A DNA stretch of 43,585 nucleotides from Dysgonamonadaceae bacterium (GTDB lineage: Bacteria > Bacteroidota > Bacteroidia > Bacteroidales > Azobacteroidaceae), in contig JAISYU010000068.1 in assembly GCA_031269685.1 (NCBI GenBank), forward strand, positions 1 to 43,585, read 5' to 3'. The notes below the pieces were generated by a model. It was not told the origin of the DNA and ran no database searches. It saw only the letters and a program-made list of their open reading frames with translations. The position numbers were made by a program, and so were the translations under genes. This document shows positions 37,442 through 43,585 of the stretch, one piece after another. Each line of letters starts with the position of its first letter. Position 1 is the first letter of the stretch.

Positions 37442-37990
37442 TTAAGCCTCTTTTTCAACTTGTAAATAGCTCAATTCCATGGGAGCCCCACGACCAAAGA
37501 TTTTAACGACTACCGTCAACTTCCTTTTTTCGGGATTAACTCCCTTAATTTCACCAAGGAAGCCATTGAACGGGCCCTCTGTAATTTTGATTGTTTCACC
37601 AACTGTAAATTGTATATCAAATTCTCCGGGTTTGTCTCGCAGTTCATCAATTGTGCCGAGTATTCGGGACACTTCTGACAATCTCAGAGGCTGGGGATTA
37701 TTCCCGCCGAGGAATCCGATAACATAGTTGATATTTCTCAGGTAATGAAAGACTTCACCTACAAGAATACATTCCACAATAATATAACCCGGAAGATAAG
37801 CACGTTCTTTAACTACTTTCTTTCCTCCGTGTTGCTGCAAAATCCTTTCCGTAGGTATCAGAATTTGGGATATATAATCCTTCAATTCCGAATGTTTGAG
37901 ATCTGCCTCAAGATATTCTTTTACTTTATTCTCTTTGCCGCTGACGGCTCTAAGAACGTAAAACTTTTTTTCTTTTACTTCTTCCGACAT
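37442..37990 (-). CDS. nusG: Transcription elongation/antitermination factor NusG
   Basis: This 182-residue protein binds the RNA polymerase clamp and links transcription with translation or Rho. The NGN domain (FYVLRAVSGKENKVKEYLEA through IVECILVGEVFHYLRN) is followed by a KOW domain (VGETIKITEGPFNGFLGEIK). It begins 9 bases after secE, the usual pairing. Confidence 0.95.
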   Translation of the reverse strand: MSEEVKEKKFYVLRAVSGKENKVKEYLEADLKHSELKDYISQILIPTERILQQHGGKKVVKERAYLPGYIIVECILVGEVFHYLRNINYVIGFLGGNNPQPLRLSEVSRILGTIDELRDKPGEFDIQFTVGETIKITEGPFNGFLGEIKGVNPEKRKLTVVVKIFGRGAPMELSYLQVEKEA

Positions 37991-37999
37991 TGTGGTAGA

Positions 38000-38203
38000 T
38001 TAAAAGATATTAGAGTAAAAAAACTTGATAACATTTTCAAACAAAAAGTCTATTGCAAATATCACAAGCGCGAAAATGAGGGAAGCGGACATAACCACGA
38101 TTGTGCTACTCGACAGTTCCTGTTGGGTAGGCCACGAAACTTTATGTACAAGTTCGTTATAAGATTCTTTAAAATAATCACCTGTTTTGCGAAAAAAATT
38201 CAT
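38000..38203 (-). CDS. secE: Preprotein translocase subunit SecE
   Basis: This 67-residue single-membrane-span protein clamps the SecY channel. The amphipathic helix YFKESYNELVHKVSWPTQQE contains the conserved W-P-T motif, followed by one hydrophobic span (about residues 32-58). It lies between tRNA-Trp and nusG. Confidence 0.93.
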   Translation of the reverse strand: MNFFRKTGDYFKESYNELVHKVSWPTQQELSSSTIVVMSASLIFALVIFAIDFLFENVIKFFYSNIF

Positions 38204-38227
38204 GATGATTTTATTTTATTTGTTATG

Positions 38228-38300
38228 CACGGGTTGAAAGGCTCGAACTCTCGACTTACGGTTTTGGAGACCGTCGCTCTACCAACTGAGCTAAACCCGT
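38228..38300 (-). tRNA. tRNA-Trp (CCA anticodon)
   Basis: A full cloverleaf is visible on the minus strand: acceptor ACGGGTT/AACCCGT, D-arm TAGCTCAGTTGGTAGAGC, anticodon stem-loop ACGGT-CTCCAAA-ACCGT with anticodon CCA, and T-arm GAGAGTTCGAGCCTTTC. The CCA tail is not encoded. It lies between tuf and secE. Confidence 0.95.
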
Positions 38301-38362
38301 GTACTAAATTGATAGTTTTATATATAAAAAAAGAATTTCGATTCCAACTATCAATTTTCGAT

Positions 38363-39550
38363 TTATTCCACGATTTCCGTAATTTGACCGGAACCTACGG
38401 TACGACCTCCTTCACGGATAGCAAAACGCAAGCCTTCGCTGCATGCTACTGGATAGATGAGATCAACCTTGATTTCGAGGTTATCGCCAGGCATAACCAT
38501 TTCGGTTCCTTCCGGCAGTGTGATTTCGCCCGTAACGTCAAGTGTACGGATATAGAACTGCGGACGGTATTTGTTGTGGAAGGGAGTATGGCGACCGCCT
38601 TCTTCTTTTTTCAGGATATAAACTGAAGCTTTGAAGGAGGTGTGAGGTTTAACTTTACCCGGGTGAGTAATAACCATACCGCGTTTCACTTCATCTTTGT
38701 CGACACCGCGGAGGAGCAGACCTACGTTATCACCTGCCTGACCTTCGTCAAGAATTTTGCGGAACATTTCCACGCCGGTAACGACTGATTTTTTGCCTTC
38801 GGAACCGAGTCCGATAATCTGCACTTCCTCGCTTGTTTTGATGATACCGGTTTCGATACGACCTGTTGCTACGGTACCGCGACCGGTAATTGAGAATACG
38901 TCTTCGACGGGCATCAGGAAAGGTTTATCGATGTCTCTTGGGGGCAGGTCGATCCATGTATCGACAGCATCCATTAGTTCGACGACTTTTTCTTCCCATT
39001 TAGGGTCACCGTTGAGGGCGCCGAGAGCGGAGCCTTGGATGACAGGGGTGCTTGTTCCGTCAAATTCATAAAAATCGAGTAGTTCGCGCATTTCCATTTC
39101 GACTAATTCGAGCATTTCGGGGTCATCAACGATATCCACTTTGTTCATAAAGACAACAAGTTTTGGAACGTTTACCTGACGTGCGAGCAGGATATGTTCA
39201 CGAGTCTGGGGCATAGGACCGTCTGTAGCGGCTACAACGATGATAGCGCCGTCCATTTGGGCAGCACCTGTAACCATGTTTTTTACGTAGTCGGCGTGAC
39301 CCGGGCAATCTACATGTGCGTAGTGGCGGTTAGCCGTTTCGTATTCGACATGCGCGGTGTTAATAGTAATACCGCGTTCTTTTTCTTCCGGTGCGTTGTC
39401 GATGGAATCAAACGAACGAACTTCGGAAAGACCTCTTTTCGCCAGAACGGTAGTGATAGCTGCCGTCAGCGTGGTTTTACCATGGTCGACGTGACCAATA
39501 GTACCGATGTTAACGTGGGGTTTTGATCGGTTAAAATGTTCTTTTGCCAT
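38363..39550 (-). CDS. tuf: Translation elongation factor Tu
   Basis: This 395-residue GTPase delivers aminoacyl-tRNA to the ribosome. G1 is GHVDHGKT (residues 19-26), followed by [13 protein letters not shown] (switch I), DCPGH (G3), NKVD (G4) and GSAL (G5). Domains 2 and 3 follow, ending in [13 protein letters not shown]. It lies 104 bases after tRNA-Thr(GGU), matching the E. coli thrU-tyrU-glyT-thrT-tufB order. Confidence 0.97.
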   Translation of the reverse strand: MAKEHFNRSKPHVNIGTIGHVDHGKTTLTAAITTVLAKRGLSEVRSFDSIDNAPEEKERGITINTAHVEYETANRHYAHVDCPGHADYVKNMVTGAAQMDGAIIVVAATDGPMPQTREHILLARQVNVPKLVVFMNKVDIVDDPEMLELVEMEMRELLDFYEFDGTSTPVIQGSALGALNGDPKWEEKVVELMDAVDTWIDLPPRDIDKPFLMPVEDVFSITGRGTVATGRIETGIIKTSEEVQIIGLGSEGKKSVVTGVEMFRKILDEGQAGDNVGLLLRGVDKDEVKRGMVITHPGKVKPHTSFKASVYILKKEEGGRHTPFHNKYRPQFYIRTLDVTGEITLPEGTEMVMPGDNLEIKVDLIYPVACSEGLRFAIREGGRTVGSGQITEIVE

Positions 39551-39654
39551 AATGCTTTCTCTTTATTTTAATGAATAATTTTCTTCTTTTATTTTGTTCA
39601 TAAAGAGCAAGGTCTGAATTTCTTTACATCCTTACTATTTTTGAATCTTTTTTG

Positions 39655-39726
<72 letters not shown>

Positions 39727-39735
39727 GACGAACAG

Positions 39736-39808
39736 AGCGGAAGACGGGACTCAAACCCGCGACCCTCAGCTTGGAAGGCTAATGCTCTATCGACTGAGCT
39801 ACTTCCGC
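39736..39808 (-). tRNA. tRNA-Gly (TCC anticodon)
   Basis: The acceptor stem GCGGAAG/CTTCCGC, anticodon loop CTTCCAA (anticodon TCC) and T-loop GTTTGAG are present. It is separated from tRNA-Thr(GGT) by 9 bases. Confidence 0.95.
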
Positions 39809-39816
39809 TTGTTTTG

Positions 39817-39899
39817 TGGGCAGAGATGGATTCGAACCACCGAAGGCGTAAGCCAGCTGAGTTACAGTCAGCCCCATTTGGCCACTCTGGTATCTGCCC
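39817..39899 (-). tRNA. tRNA-Tyr (GTA anticodon)
   Basis: The 83-nt length reflects a long variable arm (about TGGCTTACGCC). Acceptor GGGCAGA/TCTGCCC and anticodon stem-loop GCTGA-CTGTAAC-TCAGC (anticodon GTA) identify it as a class II tRNA-Tyr. Confidence 0.95.
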
Positions 39900-39933
39900 G
39901 ATACTATCTTTAGTTTTCAATCAGCATAGTCGG

Positions 39934-40007
39934 AGCCTCTTGTCGGATTCGAACCAACGACCCCGAGATTACAAATCACGTGCTCTGGCCAGCTGAGCTA
40001 AAGAGGC
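39934..40007 (-). tRNA. tRNA-Thr (TGT anticodon)
   Basis: The acceptor GCCTCTT/AAGAGGC is perfect; the anticodon loop is TTTGTAA (anticodon TGT) on a stem with one T-T mismatch (CGTGA/TCTCG). The T-arm contains GTTCGAA. It is the first gene after the cluster promoter. Confidence 0.92.
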
Positions 40008-40061
40008 AATAATGTCAAACATCCGGTTTTGTTTTCGTTCATGTTTAAGCGAAAACGGCTG

Positions 40062-40092
40062 CAAAGGTACGAACTTTTTTTTTAACTGCAAA
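40062..40092 (-). promoter_or_regulatory. Promoter of the tRNA-tuf cluster
   Basis: On the minus strand, TTTG (40089-40092) and TACCTTTG (40062-40069) form an exact -33/-7 pair with 19-base spacing. The -7 box is 54 bases ahead of tRNA-Thr(TGT). It probably drives the tRNAs and tuf, and possibly read-through toward secE. Confidence 0.75.
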
Positions 40093-40161
40093 ATATTTTC
40101 AAGAAAAAACTTGAAAAAAGCATGTTTTTTTTCTTTTTCTTTAAAAAAACACTGTTTTCAC

Positions 40162-40194
40162 TTGTTATTATCAAGAAAATAAATTGTATTTTTG
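40162..40194 (+). promoter_or_regulatory. Promoter of the large surface protein gene
   Basis: TATTTTTG (40187-40194) is the -7 box and TTG (40162-40164) a weak -33 element at spacing 22. Predicted transcription starts near 40201, downstream of the earliest in-frame TTG (40184), so translation must begin later, at ATG 40271. Confidence 0.6.
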
Positions 40195-40270
40195 CAGTGG
40201 AATAACACAAGTTTTTATGACGGTGTTTTTCTTTTTGTATTATTGTTTAATTTCTTTAATCATTATTTTT

Positions 40271-43234
40271 ATGAAACACAAGATTCTTTTGTTAGTGCTC
40301 ACCGTATTTTTTATGGTTGTAGCGAATGTTTGGAATGTATCGGCAGGTGTTGTTACAAATGCAGCCGATGCCGGTACTGGGTCTCTTCGTCAGGCGGTAA
40401 TTGACGCTGAAGCCGGTGACGAAATTACATTTGACGAGTCTCTTTCCGGCGCAACGATCACGTTGGAGAGTGCGATCCAGATTGACAAGAACATTACCAT
40501 CATCGGTAGCGGGCAGAAACTCGTGCCTGCAGATAAAGGTTATCCGGCTATCTATATACCGGACAATGGAGGTAATGCGGAGCCGGTAGTTTCTATAAGC
40601 CGCTTTTGGTTTGACGGTTTCAGCAACAAGGATGTGAGAAGTGGGAGAGGTGGCGCCATTTCGTCGGGGAAATCCGGCACATTGAAGGTTTATTCCTGCA
40701 TCTTCACCGGCAATTCCAGCGATGGTGAAGGGATGGTTATCTCCAAGATTTGGAATCCTAATGGTACTATCTATCGCGATCGTTTTTACATCTACGGATG
40801 TACGTTTTACGACAATGCGGAAGGCGACGCTATTTTTCTGCATGAGGAACCTCCTGTTGCCGCCGGCAATGTTTTCTTTATAAATGGGGAAGGCAGCAAG
40901 GCGATTATATCTCCGCTGGTGACGCCGGATGACTATGTGAAGTATAATGCGTACAACACTACATTAGTTACCGGCGACATTGGCTATACCAACCTCAAGA
41001 TCTTTGACTATCCTCTTGACAGGAATTTTGCACCGACGTCGGACGAGGTAAAAATTTTGCCGGACGACCTTTCCGACTTACCGGACGACTATCCTTCGGT
41101 TGACTTTTACGGAAGGGAGATCAAGGCGGGCGGTTATGCCGGTGCGGTTCAGTTTGTATGTATTGAGGACGGTATTGTTGTTGAGTGTGAGGAGATTGCT
41201 GTGAAAGGCATTTCGCTTTCCGACGCCGAGTACGATATTTACCGTGAATACACTACCGTAGGATTGACTCCGATCTTTGACCCTCTTGACGCCACTAATA
41301 AAAAAGTTACTTGGTCGTCGAGTGATGAGGATGTTGCGGTTGTTGATTCTCGGGGTGTTGTCAGCGGAAAGAAAGTGGGTTCGGCAGTTATCACCGTCAC
41401 CACGGACGACGGCGGCTTTAAAGCATCGGCGACTGTTAACGTCCTTGAGCCTGACCCGTGTGTTTACCGTTATGACAGGACGAACTGGACAGCCGAGTAT
41501 GGTAGCGGAGCCCCCGGCGAACACGGGCGACAGAACACTCCGACCATCATGTTTGACGACAACTACCTGGACGAAGGACAGGGATGGCACAACGGTTCTA
41601 CGAGCGGTGAAAACTATATCCGCGAGGCGGTTGTTGTAGATATGGGCGAAGTTCTTTCGGTCGGCAAGATTGTCCTGTATCAAACCGGCAATATGAGTGA
41701 CATTGTTGTCTATCTTCCATCGGAAGAGGTTCCGGCCGCTCATGATACGAACGACCCTGGCAAAGGTTATTCTTATCCTGTTGGAACATGGAACTGTCCT
41801 GAGACTGATGCGGAGATCGCCGCCGGCATGCAGACTTACGGCAAGGGTTCCGGCGTCAATTTAGCATATCGTGTCGAGATTGACATTGAAGGTGATCGTT
41901 CGTCGCGGTATGTTATTGTTGCGCTTCTTAACACTCGCGGCGGCGGCGAGTTTGAATACAAGTCCTCTTATTGCAATATAGTTGAGTTTGAAGTATATCC
42001 TCCGTGCACCCCTCAAGTTACCTCCTGGGAGATCGGCGCGGGCGCTGCAGCCAACGTAATAGCATCCATTGAGGGCGAGATTTTATACATCAGGGGAGAA
42101 GGTGCGATGATTGATTTCCCCGGATTCATCAATGAATACGGTTATACCGGCAGCGGTGCGCCATGGATGGTAAATATTGAATATGACGAAGATAACGCCA
42201 TCCAATCCATTACAAAGAACCCGATTTCAACTGCCATCACGGAGATAATTATCGAAGAAGGCGTTACGAATATCGGCGCGAACTTTGCATGGGATAACGA
42301 CGGCGATGTATTGCCTGACGTGACAAGGCTTACAATATCCGAAGGCGTCACCGGTATCGGTTCACGCGCTTTCAACGGCGTACCGCTGGAGGGAAACCTC
42401 GTGATACCCGAAGGAGTTGTAACGATCGGCGATTACGCTTTTGACGACAACGGCAGGGGTTCGGTCACAAGCCTTACCTTACCGTCCACCTTCGCCCCCG
42501 AAGCCGGCGTGCACCACTTATTCGATAACCTGGCATTGACCGATATATCCATCGCCGCCGAAACTCCGCCTGTCTTCAGCGGCAGCGAAGCAATCTTCAC
42601 GCCGGATACTTACGAAAAAGCCAAACTGCACATCCCGTACGGCACAAAAACCGCATACGAGGCGGCGGCAATCTGGAAAGACTTTGACAATATCGTAGAA
42701 GAAGCAGGCAAAATCCCCGTCGTTGAATTGCCTTACATCAGCGGCGACAGTGAATTTGCCGATGACATATTGCCTTTCCTTACCGGAAGTTACGCCGATG
42801 AACGCAACGACGGAGTAGTCGCGGTCTCGTTCACGGTTTACAAAGCCGGCGTCTTAGACATTAGATGCATCGGTTATACTATTTATCTCTTTGACGACGA
42901 ATCTGTCGACGGCGACGAGTTATTTAAAGCCGGCAATGGAGTATTCAACAGGGATATTGAGGCAGGAACTTACTACCTTGTAGTAGATGACCTCATCCCT
43001 GTAGGACCAGCGGACACCGAACCGGCATTAGACCTGGAGGGCAAATATAACCTGAGCATCGTCTTCAAAGACGGCGCAGGCATCGGTACAACCGCCAAAA
43101 CCGTCAAGTCCGTAACATATTACGACCTTCTCGGACGCACCGTCAACAGTGATTCTAAGGGAATCATCATCAAACAAATCACTTACGACGACGGCAGCAT
43201 AGTAACGGAAAAAACATACGCGCCCAACAAATAA
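40271..43234 (+). CDS. Large secreted surface protein: beta-helix, Ig-like, BspA-like repeats, T9SS signal
   Basis: Starting at ATG 40271 this protein has 987 residues and a signal peptide (MKHKILLLVLTVFFMVVANV, then WNVSA). Domains in order: a parallel beta-helix-like region (GVVTNAADAGTGSLRQAVID onward); a bacterial Ig-like (BIG2) domain (VKGISLSDAEYDIY to ASATVNV); a carbohydrate-binding-like beta-sandwich (DRTNWTAEYGS to VEFEVYPP); BspA-type leucine-rich repeats (ITEIIIEEGVTNIGANFAWD, LVIPEGVVTIGDYAFDDNGR); and a C-terminal segment YYDLLGRTVNSDSKGIIIKQ ending near YDDGSIVTEKTY, resembling a T9SS type A sorting domain. The role is probably adhesion or substrate binding, which is inferred. 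It may be exported by the SprA/PorW machinery encoded nearby. It is transcribed alone, divergently from the tRNA cluster. Confidence 0.8.
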   Translation: MKHKILLLVLTVFFMVVANVWNVSAGVVTNAADAGTGSLRQAVIDAEAGDEITFDESLSGATITLESAIQIDKNITIIGSGQKLVPADKGYPAIYIPDNGGNAEPVVSISRFWFDGFSNKDVRSGRGGAISSGKSGTLKVYSCIFTGNSSDGEGMVISKIWNPNGTIYRDRFYIYGCTFYDNAEGDAIFLHEEPPVAAGNVFFINGEGSKAIISPLVTPDDYVKYNAYNTTLVTGDIGYTNLKIFDYPLDRNFAPTSDEVKILPDDLSDLPDDYPSVDFYGREIKAGGYAGAVQFVCIEDGIVVECEEIAVKGISLSDAEYDIYREYTTVGLTPIFDPLDATNKKVTWSSSDEDVAVVDSRGVVSGKKVGSAVITVTTDDGGFKASATVNVLEPDPCVYRYDRTNWTAEYGSGAPGEHGRQNTPTIMFDDNYLDEGQGWHNGSTSGENYIREAVVVDMGEVLSVGKIVLYQTGNMSDIVVYLPSEEVPAAHDTNDPGKGYSYPVGTWNCPETDAEIAAGMQTYGKGSGVNLAYRVEIDIEGDRSSRYVIVALLNTRGGGEFEYKSSYCNIVEFEVYPPCTPQVTSWEIGAGAAANVIASIEGEILYIRGEGAMIDFPGFINEYGYTGSGAPWMVNIEYDEDNAIQSITKNPISTAITEIIIEEGVTNIGANFAWDNDGDVLPDVTRLTISEGVTGIGSRAFNGVPLEGNLVIPEGVVTIGDYAFDDNGRGSVTSLTLPSTFAPEAGVHHLFDNLALTDISIAAETPPVFSGSEAIFTPDTYEKAKLHIPYGTKTAYEAAAIWKDFDNIVEEAGKIPVVELPYISGDSEFADDILPFLTGSYADERNDGVVAVSFTVYKAGVLDIRCIGYTIYLFDDESVDGDELFKAGNGVFNRDIEAGTYYLVVDDLIPVGPADTEPALDLEGKYNLSIVFKDGAGIGTTAKTVKSVTYYDLLGRTVNSDSKGIIIKQITYDDGSIVTEKTYAPNK

Positions 43235-43275
43235 AACTGCGGGCATAACGACCTGAAATCGTACAACATGATGAG

Positions 43276-43300
43276 GGGGACTGCAAAGTCCCCTTTATCT
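43276..43300 (+). terminator. Terminator after the surface protein gene
   Basis: GGGGACT (43276-43282) and AGTCCCC (43287-43293) form a 7-bp stem with a GCAA loop, followed by TTTATCTTTG. It lies about 42 bases after the stop codon. Confidence 0.65.
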
Positions 43301-43324
43301 TTGTCCGCCCACCCGCAAAATAAA

Positions 43325-43478
43325 AGTGAAGAGTGAAGAACTAAAAGTGAAGAGTTAGGAAATAACATCGCCCTCCTGCAAAATAACCCCGCCCTCCTTT
43401 AAAATAGCATTGCCCCCCTCCTTAAAGTCGTTAAAGCCCTTAAAGCCCTTAAAGTCCTTAAAAGAAACCACCCCGCCC
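43325..43478. repeat. Low-complexity direct repeats
   Basis: A run of AGTGAAGAG-type repeats (43325-43358) includes the same 14-mer GAGTGAAGAACTAA found at 13361. Next come CGCCCTCC-NNNAAAATA units about 21-25 bases apart (43368-43430). A 10-base direct repeat, TTAAAGCCC-type, occurs three to four times (43422-43462). No open frame of note covers them. Confidence 0.6.
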
Positions 43479-43491
43479 CCTCGCCAATTCT

Positions 43492-43549
43492 CACAACCCG
43501 CAGGGTTGAATATAAATAACCCCCAATGAAGCGCAGCGATTGGGGGTTA
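43492..43549. repeat. Paired palindromes near window end
   Basis: CAACCC-GCA-GGGTTG (43492-43506) is followed by TAACCCCCAAT (43517-43527) and ATTGGGGGTTA (43539-43549), a perfect 11-bp stem around GAAGCGCAGCG. Both resemble short intergenic palindromic repeats. A terminator function for a gene beyond the window on the other strand is possible. Confidence 0.6.
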
Positions 43550-43585
43550 AATGCGACCGCCATCTCGCCAACCTGCGCACTCTTC

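Noticed and set aside
37745-38626. 293-residue plus-strand open frame
   Set aside because: It runs antisense across nusG, secE, tRNA-Trp and the end of tuf, and its translation has no recognisable motif; those minus-strand genes are certain.
40184-40270. Upstream TTG start for the surface protein
   Set aside because: It lies within the predicted promoter, upstream of the expected transcript start, and would add a second hydrophobic segment before a normal signal peptide.

Overview
The window is chromosomal DNA from a member of the Bacteroidota, most likely order Bacteroidales. The evidence is a short RpoD without region 1.1, Bacteroidetes-type promoters (TAnnTTTG at -7 with a TTTG-like -33 box about 20 nt upstream), type IX secretion (T9SS) genes, a FISUMP-domain protein, lipoprotein export signals on secreted enzymes, and the gene order and sizes of the tuf-secE-nusG-rplKAJL-rpoBC block. 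Genus cannot be fixed from sequence reading alone.

Layout. 1-264: 3' end of an AAA+ ATPase gene. 354-780: decayed IS3-type insertion sequence (OrfA only). 1150-3674: an HtrA/DegP-type protease and the primary sigma factor rpoD. 4054-5817: a promoter, a 21-bp tandem hairpin repeat array, and a secreted FISUMP-domain protein. 5840-6790 (minus): a GNAT/FemAB-like protein, divergent from a lone trpB (6926-8110). trpB overlaps a GH106-like lipoprotein glycosidase by one base, followed closely by an S9A prolyl oligopeptidase lipoprotein. 13356-13689: a repeat element with imperfect terminal inverted repeats. 13705-24958: sprA and porW/sprE, two T9SS components. 24959-25865: a gene-free, repeat-rich stretch between the convergent porW and rpoC genes. 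25866-40007 (minus): the transcription/translation block, read from the right as tRNA-Thr(UGU)-Tyr-Gly-Thr(GGU)-tuf-tRNA-Trp-secE-nusG-rplK-rplA-rplJ-rplL-rpoB-[nuclease-like gene + broken MT-A70 methyltransferase]-rpoC. 40271-43234: a large multidomain surface protein with a T9SS-type C-terminal signal. 43235-43585: terminator and repeats.

How parts fit together. SprA (outer-membrane translocon) and PorW/SprE (associated lipoprotein) export proteins with C-terminal sorting domains, and the 987-residue surface protein at 40271 is a plausible cargo. trpB, the glycosidase and the peptidase form one co-directional run. The large minus-strand block is a typical ribosome/RNA-polymerase supercluster except for the inserted two-gene cassette.

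Most notable observations: (i) two 307-bp-spaced modules at 25101-25630 with nearly identical flanks but different 85-nt cores, each core being 22-nt-period hairpins whose stem sequences differ while the folding is kept; (ii) a restriction-modification-like cassette (PD-(D/E)xK candidate plus a frameshifted MT-A70 methyltransferase) between rpoB and rpoC; (iii) Asn at the RpoB position equivalent to E. coli His526 in the rifampicin region; (iv) a 21-bp hairpin repeat array in the leader of the FISUMP gene; (v) the rpoD promoter lying within a 10-bp perfect inverted repeat.
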